Shown here: positions 55,816-64,000 of the stretch, piece after piece
Numbering within the stretch: position 1 is the first letter of the stretch
How the letters are laid out: every line of letters begins with the position of its first letter
Source: Chitinophagales bacterium
GTDB taxonomy: Bacteria; Bacteroidota; Bacteroidia; Chitinophagales; JADIYW01
Direction: 5' to 3'
DNA: 64,000 bases
Assembly: GCA_023957235.1 (NCBI GenBank)
Contig: JAMLHI010000001.1
Span: 558,001-622,000, forward strand
The notes under the pieces: generated by a model
What the model saw: only the letters and a program-made list of their open reading frames with translations
Databases searched by the model: none
Told to the model about the DNA's origin: nothing
Made by a program: the position numbers and the translations under genes

Positions 55816-56397
55816 ATGATTCGCACTCAAACTATACTATCAATATTCCTTTCTGGTGCTCTTCTTGCCTCTTGCTCTGCAGGTGGTGATAACCCAGGAT
55901 ATGAATATGCTCCAGAAATGGTTCACTCAATTGCTTATGAAGCACAAAGTGAAAATCCGATTTATGCTTCTGGTTATACTAATCAATTGCCTGTAGAAGG
56001 TGCAATAGCTGTTGGTAAATATACCTATCCTTTGACAAATACCCCTGAAGGTTATGCAGATGCGGCTACTAAAATTCAAAATCCTTTTCAGTTTACTCCT
56101 AAAGAAATCAGTGGAGAAGGCAAAAAGATTTATTTGACTTATTGTGCTGTCTGTCATGGTGAGGCTGGAGATGGTCAAGGTCATTTAGTTCAAATTGAAA
56201 AATTCCCTGCTCCTCCTTCTTATTTTACCCCAGATTTGATGTCTAAGCCTGAAGGTCAGAGATATCATACCATTATGTATGGTAAAGGCATGATGGGTTC
56301 TTATGCTACTCAGATTAATCATCGTGAAAGATGGTTGGTACTAGAGTATATTAAAGGGTTACAAGCTGAACAGTTGGCAAAAGGAGGAACTAATTAA
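55816..56397 (+). CDS. actE: Alternative complex III monoheme cytochrome c lipoprotein subunit ActE
   Basis: This 193-residue protein has a lipoprotein signal (LSGALLASCSAGG) and one CAVCH heme site in LTYCAVCHGEAGDG. An axial Met is in YGKGMMGSYATQI. It is the terminal periplasmic electron carrier of the complex, anchored by lipid and handing electrons to the oxidase. It lies in the fixed order actD-actE-actF. Length and motif are standard for ActE. Confidence 0.94.
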   Translation: MIRTQTILSIFLSGALLASCSAGGDNPGYEYAPEMVHSIAYEAQSENPIYASGYTNQLPVEGAIAVGKYTYPLTNTPEGYADAATKIQNPFQFTPKEISGEGKKIYLTYCAVCHGEAGDGQGHLVQIEKFPAPPSYFTPDLMSKPEGQRYHTIMYGKGMMGSYATQINHRERWLVLEYIKGLQAEQLAKGGTN

Positions 56398-56422
56398 TTT
56401 TTAAACATTCAAAAAAATTAAG

Positions 56423-57655
56423 ATGAAAAATACATATATTTTTACTCCTGAAGCTAAAGGTTATCTAATCAAAGGATTTGTAGTAGGACTTATTCTTTTG
56501 GCTATAGGTGTTGCTTTGAATTGGAATGTTGGTGCTGGTGGAGACCATCATCATGAACATGCTGCTACATTGCGTACACATTTAATTGCTAATATTTATT
56601 CAATTGTTTTATATGGATTTTGGATTGGAGTGACTGCTCTTTTCTTTTTATCTGCTACAACTTTAGCTTTGGGCGGATGGCATATTCAAATTCAAAAGGT
56701 ACTTTTAGCTATTGGTGGAACACTTCCTTTTTCAATTTTGTTATTAGCCGTATTTTTTGGTTTATTTAATCATGATTTGTTCCATTGGACTCATGATTTG
56801 TATGATCCCAATTCACCTACTTATGATGCAATTCTTGCTTCAAAAAGAGATTACTTGAATATGGGTAGATTTTGGGCTTTTGCTATTGCTTTGTTTTTAA
56901 TGGTATTAACTATCTATTATTTATGGCATAAAAATTTGAATGAGATGGATGTCAATCCTTCTGTTAAGCTGTTTGATAGAAGTAGGGCTATTGCTGCAGG
57001 TAGTATTTTTGTATTGGCTATGTTGGTGAATACTTTTGGTAGCTGGGACTGGGCGATGTCTATACAACCACATTGGTATAGTACTATGTTTTCTTGGTAT
57101 TTAATGGCTTCAGCTGCTGTTGGAATGTTTTCAGTTCTATTTATCATTATTTTCTATTTGAAAAGAAATGAATACTTACCTCATGTTAATGAGAACCACC
57201 AACATGATGTTGCTAAATACATGTTCGCTATTTCTATATTTTGGACTTATGTATGGTTTTCTCAATTTATGTTGATTTGGTATGCTAATATTCCAGAAGA
57301 AACTTTGTATTTCACTAAGAGACTTAATGGATATTCTATTATGTTTTATGCTTCTTTAGTATTGAACTTTATTCTGCCATTTTTAGCTTTGATGAAAAGA
57401 GATTCTAAAAGAAAATCAAATCTTGTATTAGTAATTGCTGTTTTGATTATTATAGGTCATTGGTTTGATTTCTTTAATATGATAGTTCCAGAATTGATTG
57501 CTGGTGGTGGAGGATTTAACCTGATTAGTATCGGTGCATTTGTTGCATTGTCTAGTGTATTTATTTATATTGCTTTAGCTACTTTATCTAGATATAAAGA
57601 TTTGTCTTCTAGTACTCACCCATATATTAGAGAGAGCTATGGTCACCATATTTAG
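56423..57655 (+). CDS. actF: Alternative complex III membrane subunit ActF (PsrC-like)
   Basis: This 410-residue polytopic protein is a shorter homologue of ActC with about ten membrane helices. Features seen are GDHHHEH in the first loop, GSWDWAMSIQPHWYSTMFSW (quoted in part), YFTKRLNGY and NFILPFLALMKRDSKRKSN. It forms the membrane arm with ActC; a proton path is proposed for this subunit in the complex. It is the last gene before the terminator at 57681-57706, so it closes the operon. Confidence 0.93.
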   Translation: MKNTYIFTPEAKGYLIKGFVVGLILLAIGVALNWNVGAGGDHHHEHAATLRTHLIANIYSIVLYGFWIGVTALFFLSATTLALGGWHIQIQKVLLAIGGTLPFSILLLAVFFGLFNHDLFHWTHDLYDPNSPTYDAILASKRDYLNMGRFWAFAIALFLMVLTIYYLWHKNLNEMDVNPSVKLFDRSRAIAAGSIFVLAMLVNTFGSWDWAMSIQPHWYSTMFSWYLMASAAVGMFSVLFIIIFYLKRNEYLPHVNENHQHDVAKYMFAISIFWTYVWFSQFMLIWYANIPEETLYFTKRLNGYSIMFYASLVLNFILPFLALMKRDSKRKSNLVLVIAVLIIIGHWFDFFNMIVPELIAGGGGFNLISIGAFVALSSVFIYIALATLSRYKDLSSSTHPYIRESYGHHI

Positions 57656-57680
57656 TGAATAAATTTTCCTAATTGATTAT

Positions 57681-57706
57681 AAAGGATTGGTTTTTACCAA
57701 TCCTTT
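57681..57706 (+). terminator. Rho-independent terminator closing the alternative complex III operon
   Basis: AAAGGATTGGT (57681-57691) pairs with ACCAATCCTTT (57696-57706) around a TTTT loop, followed by TTTGTTTCCTTTTT. It lies 26 bases after the actF stop. Confidence 0.9.
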
Positions 57707-57940
57707 TTTGTTTCCTTTTTCTAGGTGTTAAAATAGTTTCTTAATATTAATTGGATGTTATGAATGGCTGTGTTTTATTTGGTTTGTTATTTCAGTGTAA
57801 ATTTTTAACAACGTATAAAACAGGATGTTTTTATCCGATTTGTGATTTGTGTCAGATTTATTTTTATAAATGAGTATTTGCTTAGGATATCATAATGTAA
57901 ACTTTACAAGGAAATGCTTTTTGTGTGATTTAATTCACGT

Positions 57941-57970
57941 TTTGTCAAAATAATGTAGTTTTTATCTTTG
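57941..57970 (+). promoter_or_regulatory. Candidate promoter of the cytochrome oxidase operon
   Basis: TTTG at 57941-57944 and TATCTTTG at 57963-57970 are separated by 18 bases, matching the Bacteroidota -33/-7 elements. Transcription would begin near 57977, 57 bases before coxB. The rest of the gap between 57707 and 58033 shows no ORF. Confidence 0.65.
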
Positions 57971-58033
57971 TTAGAATAAAATTCTTTTTAATTTTACAAC
58001 TTTCTTTTCCTAACTATAATTAAAAGAAATCTA

Positions 58034-59065
58034 ATGCAAATTTTACTTATAATTCTCGCTTTTGTACTTGTCTTAGTTGTGATTTTACAAGTCGGTAAGG
58101 TCGTTGAGCTGGTTTCAGTAATGAGAGATGAAGATGAACGAACTGAAGACACTTCTAATTCAGTGGGATTCTTGTTTTTACTATCTGGGATAGTTTTAGG
58201 GCTTTTTATTGCCTATACTTCATATACAGAATATGGTAAATTTTTACCTGTTTCTGCTTCCGAACATGGTGTGTGGATACAGGATTTAGTTGATATCAGT
58301 TTGTATATTACTGGTATTGTATTCATTATTACTAATGTTCTATTGTTTTATTTTGCCTACAAATACAGATATAGAAGAAACAGGAAAGCATTATATTTTC
58401 CATATAATAATAGAATTGAAATCTTATGGACAGTAATACCTACTTTAGTTTTGACTGTTATTATTGGTCTTGGGCTAAATAAATGGTTTAAGATTTTTTC
58501 TGAAGCACCTACTGATGCGATTCAGATTGAAGTGACTGGCAAACAGTTTGCATGGGTAGTTAGATATGGGGGTAAAGACAATGAACTTGGTAAAAGAGAT
58601 TTCACTTTATCTACTGTTGAAAATGAATTAGGTGTTAGATGGAAAGACAAAGTGAGTAAGGATGATTTTTTAAGTGATGAAATTGTCATTCCTGTTAATA
58701 CTCCTGTACATGTTAATATTGGAGCTTTAGATGTTATTCATAGCTTTTATTTACCCGAATTTAGAGTAATGATGGATGCTGTTCCAGGTATTCCTACTAA
58801 GTTTTGGTTTAGACCAACGATTACTACTGAACAAATGAGAGAGATTAAAAAGAATCCTGAATTTGATTATGAGTTAGCATGTAATCAATTGTGTGGTACT
58901 GGACATTGGAATATGAAAAAGACTGTGAGAGTTGTTACTGAAGCTGAGTATAAAAAGTGGTTTTCTGAACAAAAATCTTACTATAAGCAAAATATTGCAA
59001 AAATTGAAGGAGGAGCATCTGTGGATACAGATGTAATTGCGGAAGTAAATTCATCAAAAGATTAA
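58034..59065 (+). CDS. coxB: Cytochrome c oxidase subunit II
   Basis: This 343-residue protein begins with extra hydrophobic helices (MQILLIILAFVLVLVVILQV; FLFLLSGIVLGLFIAYTSY, in part) before the two standard membrane helices, then the cupredoxin domain. CuA ligands visible are His236 (DVIHSFYLPEF), Cys283, Cys287, His291 and Met294 in CNQLCGTGHWNM. The residue between the cysteines that is Glu in many oxidases is Gln here; it acts through its backbone carbonyl in known structures. There is no fused cytochrome c domain, so ActE or the ActA heme domain may supply electrons. It is the first gene of the oxidase operon. Confidence 0.96.
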   Translation: MQILLIILAFVLVLVVILQVGKVVELVSVMRDEDERTEDTSNSVGFLFLLSGIVLGLFIAYTSYTEYGKFLPVSASEHGVWIQDLVDISLYITGIVFIITNVLLFYFAYKYRYRRNRKALYFPYNNRIEILWTVIPTLVLTVIIGLGLNKWFKIFSEAPTDAIQIEVTGKQFAWVVRYGGKDNELGKRDFTLSTVENELGVRWKDKVSKDDFLSDEIVIPVNTPVHVNIGALDVIHSFYLPEFRVMMDAVPGIPTKFWFRPTITTEQMREIKKNPEFDYELACNQLCGTGHWNMKKTVRVVTEAEYKKWFSEQKSYYKQNIAKIEGGASVDTDVIAEVNSSKD

Positions 59066-59107
59066 TTGAATAATTAAAGATCTTCATAACTTAAAGATTA
59101 TTATAAT

Positions 59108-60922
59108 ATGGTAACTTCGTCAACTGGTGAACATGCATTATCAATGATAGGTGCAGGTAGTCATCATAAAGAGACTTTTATTTCAAAGTACATATTCTCT
59201 ACTGATCATAAAATGATAGGGAAGCAATTCCTTTATACTGGTATGGCTTGGGCTGTTATTGGTGGTTTATTTTCAGTTTTATTTAGAGTTCAATTGGCTT
59301 GGCCAGATGAGACTTTCCCTTTTTTAGAGCAAATTTTTTCAAATTGGTTTGATGAAGGTCACATGACTCCTGAAGCATATTATGCTTTGGTCACCATGCA
59401 TGGTACAATTATGGTGTTTTTTGTATTGACTGCTAGTTTAAGTGGAACATTTGCCAATTTTCTTATTCCTCTTCAAATTGGTGCACGAGATATGGCATCT
59501 CCAATCATGAATGCTCTTTCTTATTGGTTGTTTTTATTATCGTCATTGATCATGTTGGCTTCTATCTTTTTACCAACAGGAATGGCATCTGCGGGATGGA
59601 CAATTTACCCACCTTTAAGTATTTTGCCACAAGCTTCTTCTGGTTCAGGTATGGGAATGACTCTATGGTTAGTGAGTATGGTTTTCTTTATTGCTTCTCA
59701 ATTATTGGCTGGGATTAATTATATTTCTACTGTATTAAACTTGAGAACAAAAGGTATGACAATGACAAGGATGCCATTAACTGTTTGGGCTCTTTTCTTT
59801 ACCGCAATAATTGGTTTATTGTCTTTCCCTGTTTTATTTTCAGCAGCAGTTTTATTGGTTTTTGATAAAGGATTGGGTACTAGTTTTTATTTGTCTGATA
59901 TTTTTATTGGTGGTAAAGCTTTAGGTTACTCTGGTGGTAATGCAATTTTGTTTCAACATCTTTTCTGGTTTTTAGGTCACCCAGAGGTATATATTGTTGT
60001 ACTTCCTGCTATGGGTATTGTGTCTGAAATTCTTTCATTAAGTGCAAGAAAACCAGTATTTGGATATAAAGCAATGATTTTATCCTTATTAGGAATTGTT
60101 GTATTGAGTTTCTTGGTATGGGCTCACCATATGTTTGTTACAGGTATGAATCCTTTCTTGGGGTCGGTATTTGCTTTATTTACTTTATTGATTGCAGTTC
60201 CTTCCTCTGTCAAAGTATTTAATTGGCTGACTACTATATGGAAAGGAAATATTAAGATGACTGTTGCAGCAGTTTTCTCATTAGGTTTTGTTTCAATGTT
60301 TATTTCAGGTGGTCTTACTGGTATCTGGTTGGGTAATGCGACTGTTGATATTCAATTACATGATACTTATTTTGTGATAGGTCACTTTCACTTAGTAATG
60401 GGTGTGGCAGCCTTCTTTGGCATGTTTGCTGGAATTTATCACTGGTTTCCAAAGATGTTTGGTCGTTTTATGAATGAAACTTTAGGATACATTCATTTCT
60501 TTATCACTTTTATTGGTGGTTACTTAATATTTTGGCCAATGCATTATTTAGGGATGTCAGGAGTTCCTCGTCGTTATTATGATTTTAATGAATTTCATGC
60601 TTTTTCTGAGTATCATGATATGAATTTATTAATCAGTGTGTCTGCCATAGTTGTGTTTGCTGCTCAATTTATTTTTGTGATTAATTTCTTCTATAGTATG
60701 AAGAGAGGTAGAAAATCTACTGAATTAAATCCATGGAAAGTAAACACATTGGAATGGACTACGCCTATTATACCTGGTCATGGTAACTGGCCTGGTGATC
60801 TACCTACGGTTTATCGTTGGCCTTATGATTATAGTAAGTTTGAAGATGGCCCTGATTTTATTCCACAAACTGTTCCATTAACTGAGGCGGATATTGAAAG
60901 TGATAAAAAGAATTTGCATTAA
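59108..60922 (+). CDS. coxA: Cytochrome c oxidase subunit I
   Basis: This 604-residue heme-copper oxidase subunit has twelve or so helices. The heme a ligand His is in MHGTIMVFF. The active-site His and cross-linked Tyr are in GHPEVYIVVLP, the CuB histidines in WAHHMFVTGM, and the heme ligands in VIGHFHLVMG. The HPEVY form and the TGHxxx spacing fit A-type oxidases. It reduces O2 to water and pumps protons in the inner membrane. It lies 42 bases after coxB, in an operon with its heme synthase and copper chaperone. Confidence 0.98.
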   Translation: MVTSSTGEHALSMIGAGSHHKETFISKYIFSTDHKMIGKQFLYTGMAWAVIGGLFSVLFRVQLAWPDETFPFLEQIFSNWFDEGHMTPEAYYALVTMHGTIMVFFVLTASLSGTFANFLIPLQIGARDMASPIMNALSYWLFLLSSLIMLASIFLPTGMASAGWTIYPPLSILPQASSGSGMGMTLWLVSMVFFIASQLLAGINYISTVLNLRTKGMTMTRMPLTVWALFFTAIIGLLSFPVLFSAAVLLVFDKGLGTSFYLSDIFIGGKALGYSGGNAILFQHLFWFLGHPEVYIVVLPAMGIVSEILSLSARKPVFGYKAMILSLLGIVVLSFLVWAHHMFVTGMNPFLGSVFALFTLLIAVPSSVKVFNWLTTIWKGNIKMTVAAVFSLGFVSMFISGGLTGIWLGNATVDIQLHDTYFVIGHFHLVMGVAAFFGMFAGIYHWFPKMFGRFMNETLGYIHFFITFIGGYLIFWPMHYLGMSGVPRRYYDFNEFHAFSEYHDMNLLISVSAIVVFAAQFIFVINFFYSMKRGRKSTELNPWKVNTLEWTTPIIPGHGNWPGDLPTVYRWPYDYSKFEDGPDFIPQTVPLTEADIESDKKNLH

Positions 60923-60942
60923 TCAACTAAATAATTTGAGTA

Positions 60943-61839
60943 ATGATATATACTGGTCATAAGGATTTTTCACTGGTTCGATTTTTATTGAACAGAGTAA
61001 AGTCTTATGCTGAAGTGACAAAATTCAGATTGTCATTACTTGTTGTCTTTTCCTCAATTATGGCGTTTCTCTTTGAAAGAGTTCAATATAGTTGGTTGGA
61101 TTTAGTAATGTTGTTTATTGGTGGATTCTTAGTAACAGGCGCATCAATTTCTATTAATCAGATTTTAGAGAAGGACACAGATAAACTTATGAAGAGAACG
61201 AGTCATCGTCCTTTGCCATCTGGAACATTATCAGTAATGGAAGTAACAATTTTTGCAGGTGTTGCTGGTCTTTCTGGAATTGGATTGTTGTCTTATTATT
61301 TTAACCCCTTATCTGGTTTATTAGCCTCTATATCATTATTAACTTATGCATTTCTTTATACACCATTTAAAATAATTAGCCCTGCTGCTGTTTTTATTGG
61401 TGCTGTTCCTGGTGCATTACCCTTATTGATTGGTTCTTCAGCTGCAGTTGGTAATATTACTGCTGGAGGCTTGATTCTTTTTATGATTCAGTTGCTATGG
61501 CAAATGCCTCATTTTTGGGCAATTGCTTGGGTGATGGATGAAGATTATAAAAAAGCAGGATTTAGTCTCCTTCCTTCTGGATTTGGCAAATCTAGAAGTG
61601 CTGCATTTCAAATATTATTTTATAATGTATTTTTATTAATAGCCAGTGTTGCTCCTTATGTGATGGGTTTAACAGGTGTTTACTCTTTAATAATTGTATT
61701 AATTTGTGGTTTATTATTTTTATACGCTGCTATTCAATTATGTATAGATTTATCTGATAAAAGTGCTAGAAAATTGATGTTTGCATCTTTTTTCTATATT
61801 CCTATTGTTCAAATAGCTTTAGTAATTGATAAAATATAA
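60943..61839 (+). CDS. ctaB: Protoheme IX farnesyltransferase (heme O synthase)
   Basis: This 298-residue UbiA-family membrane protein has about nine helices. The prenyl-diphosphate site is NQILEKDTDKLMKRTSHRPLPSG (quoted in part as EKDTDKLMKRT and HRPLPSG), and a second Asp site is near WVMDEDYKKAGFSLLP. It attaches farnesyl to heme B to give heme O, the precursor of heme A for the oxidase. It lies 20 bases after coxA. Length and motifs are typical of CtaB/CyoE. Confidence 0.95.
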   Translation: MIYTGHKDFSLVRFLLNRVKSYAEVTKFRLSLLVVFSSIMAFLFERVQYSWLDLVMLFIGGFLVTGASISINQILEKDTDKLMKRTSHRPLPSGTLSVMEVTIFAGVAGLSGIGLLSYYFNPLSGLLASISLLTYAFLYTPFKIISPAAVFIGAVPGALPLLIGSSAAVGNITAGGLILFMIQLLWQMPHFWAIAWVMDEDYKKAGFSLLPSGFGKSRSAAFQILFYNVFLLIASVAPYVMGLTGVYSLIIVLICGLLFLYAAIQLCIDLSDKSARKLMFASFFYIPIVQIALVIDKI

Positions 61840-61843
61840 AGGT

Positions 61844-62452
61844 ATGGTTTATCCTATTTCAGAAAAATATAGCCAACAAAAAGCGCATAGATTTACTATG
61901 TACTTAGGTCTGATGAGTATTACAATGGCTTTTGCTGGTTTGACGAGTGCATATTTAGTGAGGAAAGGAGCAGGTAATTGGGTTGATTTTCCTATGCCAG
62001 TTGAATTTTATACTAGTACAATTATCTTATTAATTTCTAGTGCAACAATTCATGTTGCTCATGTTTCTAATAAAAAAGGCCACCCTAAAATGGCTACTTT
62101 GGGTTTGTTTGTTACTATTATTTTGGGTTTATTATTTGCCTTCTTTCAATTTAAAGGTTGGCAGACATTGAACTATTCTGGAATATATATAGACGGCAAT
62201 CCTGCTGGTTCTTTTTTCTATGTGATTACAGGAATGCATGCCGCACATTTATTGGGAGGAGTTATTTTTCTATGGATTGCTTTATTTAGATCCTATCGAT
62301 TATTTTTTATCAAAAATGAGAATACGACAATTGTCAATAAAAAAGGGAATGCATTAAAGGTTCGTACTGACTTATTAAGTATGTATTGGCACTTTATGGA
62401 TATTCTTTGGGTGTATATTTTCTTATTCTTATTTTTTAATTTGAATCATTAA
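61844..62452 (+). CDS. Cytochrome c oxidase subunit III, short form
   Basis: The preferred start is ATG 61844, 4 bases after the ctaB stop; an in-frame TTG at 61826 would overlap ctaB. The 202-residue product has about five helices, with GITGMHAAHLLGGV-like TGMHAAHLLGG, WHFMDILWVYIFL at the end and KAHRFTMYLGL at the start, all COX III hallmarks. It belongs to the short heme-copper oxidase subunit III type. It is followed by a second, longer COX III gene; the two are distinct in sequence. Confidence 0.92.
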   Translation: MVYPISEKYSQQKAHRFTMYLGLMSITMAFAGLTSAYLVRKGAGNWVDFPMPVEFYTSTIILLISSATIHVAHVSNKKGHPKMATLGLFVTIILGLLFAFFQFKGWQTLNYSGIYIDGNPAGSFFYVITGMHAAHLLGGVIFLWIALFRSYRLFFIKNENTTIVNKKGNALKVRTDLLSMYWHFMDILWVYIFLFLFFNLNH

Positions 62453-62461
62453 ACAGATTAT

Positions 62462-63217
62462 ATGGCTGAATTGCTAGATGAAAATGTGATTTCGGAGCAC
62501 ATTACATTGCCTGCTCCTAATAACAATGAGGGAGGAGAAGATACTCCTTTTAAGGTGAGTTATGGAAAGACAATGATGTGGTTTTTCCTTCTGTCAGATG
62601 CCTTTACGTTTACTGGATTTCTTATTGCTTATGGTGCAATAAGGATGAGTAAAACATGGTGGCCTGATCCTAACGTAGTATTTGCGGGGATGCCATTTTT
62701 ACATGGTGTTAATGTTCCTTTGGGATTAGTTTCGATCATGACTACAATATTGATTTTGAGTTCTGTATTTGTTGTTAGAGCCGTTATTGAAGGACATAGA
62801 ATGAATCAAAAGGGGGTTGCTTTTTGGTTGTTCCTAGGTATATTAGGTGGAGTTGCATTCTTGGGTTGTCAAGCTTGGGAGTGGTCACATCTTATTCATG
62901 ATGGGATGACTCCATTCTATAATGTCTATCATGCAGGCCCAGAAGGTGAAACAATAAAATTGGCGTTGGCTGAGAAGGCGAAAACACCAGTTTCTCCTGG
63001 TCCTCCAATGTTTGGAGGTTCATTTTTTGGTATCACTGGATTTCATGGTCTTCACGTTTCAATTGGGGTCGTAATGAATATAGTTGCTTTAATTAAAACT
63101 TTGAATGGTACTTATCAAAGAAGGGGACATTATGAAATGGTTGAAAAATTTGGTCTGTACTGGCACTTTGTGGATTTAGTTTGGGTCTTTGTATTCCTTT
63201 TCTTCTATCTTATATAA
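62462..63217 (+). CDS. Cytochrome c oxidase subunit III, long form
   Basis: This 251-residue protein has several helices, SYGKTMMWFFLLSDAFTF, the GITGFHGLHVSIGV motif and YWHFVDLVWVFVFLFFYL at the C-terminus. A soluble loop of about 40 residues (AGPEGETIKLALAEKAK...) sits in the middle. It stabilises the oxygen channel of subunit I. Two adjacent COX III genes are seen in other Bacteroidota oxidase operons, as I recall. It lies 9 bases after the short form and 30 before the COX IV gene. Confidence 0.92.
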   Translation: MAELLDENVISEHITLPAPNNNEGGEDTPFKVSYGKTMMWFFLLSDAFTFTGFLIAYGAIRMSKTWWPDPNVVFAGMPFLHGVNVPLGLVSIMTTILILSSVFVVRAVIEGHRMNQKGVAFWLFLGILGGVAFLGCQAWEWSHLIHDGMTPFYNVYHAGPEGETIKLALAEKAKTPVSPGPPMFGGSFFGITGFHGLHVSIGVVMNIVALIKTLNGTYQRRGHYEMVEKFGLYWHFVDLVWVFVFLFFYLI

Positions 63218-63247
63218 TTAAATCTTAAACGCTTAAAATATAATATT

Positions 63248-63577
63248 ATGTCTAGTCATTTGGATGATGCTACTTATCATAAACAGGTTGCTGCAATTTG
63301 GAGAGCAACAATTATTATTGCAGTAGTGACTGTATTTGAAGTTGGATTAGCTTTATCACATTACTTTTTCTTTTATCACCATCCTAAAGCAATCATTAAT
63401 GTTTTTATGGTGTTGGCTACTTTGATGAAAGCATTTTATATCATTGCAGAGTTCATGCACTTAAAATATGAGTATCGTTCTTTTATTATTATACTGACAC
63501 TCCCATTGATATTTCTTGTTTGGTTAATCATAGCCCTATCTGTTGAAGGAACATTTTGGTTGAGATTGATACAGTAA
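63248..63577 (+). CDS. Cytochrome c oxidase subunit IV family protein
   Basis: This 109-residue protein has three predicted membrane helices (ATIIIAVVTVFEVGLALSHYF in part; FMVLATLMKAFYIIAEFMHL in part; IIILTLPLIFLVWLIIALSV in part). The FMHLKYE motif is typical of the bacterial caa3/COX IV family. It is a small accessory subunit for oxidase assembly or stability. Its stop overlaps the next start by one base (TAATG), so translation is coupled to the SCO1 gene. Confidence 0.9.
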   Translation: MSSHLDDATYHKQVAAIWRATIIIAVVTVFEVGLALSHYFFFYHHPKAIINVFMVLATLMKAFYIIAEFMHLKYEYRSFIIILTLPLIFLVWLIIALSVEGTFWLRLIQ

Positions 63578-64000
63578 TGATATCTTCTAGAAAGAGAAAT
63601 TTTTTAATAGCAATTCTTGTAATTGCTATTTGTCCATTAATATTTCTGTTAGTTTTTCAGCGAATAAAGCAACCTGAAGTTAACTCTAATAATGTATTGC
63701 CTATATATGGATTTCATACACCTGTAACAGTTAAATTGGAAAATGGTGAAACCGTTATAGATACCGCTTATCATACTATTCCTAAATTTTCTTTGATTAA
63801 CCAGAATGGTGATACCGTTACTGATAATAGGATGAAAGGTGTTGTTTCTGTTGTTGATTTCTTTTTTACTACTTGCCCTTCAATCTGTATAGATATGACA
63901 AAAAATATGCGGAAAGTTCAAGATTTTTTTAAAAATGATAATAGCAAGTTTCAAATTTTATCTTTTTCTGTCGATCCTGAAACAGATACGCCTGATGTCT
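63577..64000 (+). CDS. SCO1/SenC copper chaperone (partial, 3' cut by window)
   Basis: The frame begins at ATG 63577 and runs open for 141 codons to the window end. It has an N-terminal membrane anchor (FLIAILVIAICPLIFLLVF) and an exported thioredoxin-like part. This includes VVDFFFTTCPSICIDM with the copper-binding Cys100 and Cys104 and the SVDPETDTPD turn. SCO1 delivers copper to the CuA site of subunit II. The C-terminal His ligand lies beyond the window. It is coupled to the upstream COX IV gene, consistent with an oxidase assembly role. Confidence 0.94.
   Translation, partial: MISSRKRNFLIAILVIAICPLIFLLVFQRIKQPEVNSNNVLPIYGFHTPVTVKLENGETVIDTAYHTIPKFSLINQNGDTVTDNRMKGVVSVVDFFFTTCPSICIDMTKNMRKVQDFFKNDNSKFQILSFSVDPETDTPDV

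Overview
The window reads as an AT-rich chromosome segment of a member of the Bacteroidota, most likely an aerobic Saprospiria/Chitinophagia-like or related lineage. The evidence is four secreted proteins with type IX secretion (T9SS) C-terminal sorting domains, a CarboxypepD-reg/TonB-dependent receptor, FISUMP and DUF5606 proteins, an alternative complex III respiratory operon, and -7 boxes of the Bacteroidota type (TAnnTTTG). I saw no tRNA, rRNA, CRISPR array, insertion sequence or prophage. The gene content looks like core chromosome, not an accessory island.

Layout. 1-0.35 kb: the 3' end of a probable rnpA overlaps yidD. 0.35-7.1 kb: two surface/secreted proteins, a FadH-type dienoyl-CoA reductase and a RadD-like helicase. 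7.4-11 kb: tandem long-chain acyl-CoA ligases. 11-13.3 kb: a degenerate thiamine-diphosphokinase-like protein, a low-molecular-weight phosphatase, an FKBP isomerase and a small lipoprotein. 13.3-17.4 kb: a cobalamin (B12) unit on the minus strand with a riboswitch leader, a Cys-rich CWC/DUF5522 protein, a T9SS-secreted protein, then cobT, cobS and cobC. 17.5-21.4 kb: a TonB-dependent receptor and a lipoprotein with an internal duplication.

21.5-36.9 kb is a complete-looking division and cell wall (dcw) cluster on the minus strand: mraZ-rsmH-ftsL-ftsI-murE-mraY-murD-ftsW-murG-murC-ftsQ-ftsA-ftsZ. It is preceded by four MraZ-type boxes on an exact 10-bp period and ends in a hairpin terminator. 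37-43 kb holds a FISUMP lipoprotein, an M3 peptidase, a DUF5606 protein and two tandem T9SS-secreted alpha/beta hydrolases. 43-49 kb holds uvrB, a small unknown, a PhnP-like metallo-hydrolase, aspS and an L,D-transpeptidase.

49.3-64 kb is the respiratory block on the plus strand. ActABCDEF (alternative complex III, quinol to cytochrome c/oxidase) ends at a strong terminator. A separate promoter then leads into coxB-coxA-ctaB-two COX III genes-COX IV-SCO1, which encode an oxidase, its heme O synthase and its copper chaperone. SCO1 is cut by the window end.

The most novel-looking material is the B12 unit (riboswitch plus a T9SS protein translationally coupled to cobT plus a Cys-rich CWC/DUF5522 protein), the motif-less ThiN-like protein, and the regulatory region upstream of mraZ with MraZ boxes and paired DnaA-like boxes. 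All calls come from reading the sequence and recalling families; no database search was run.
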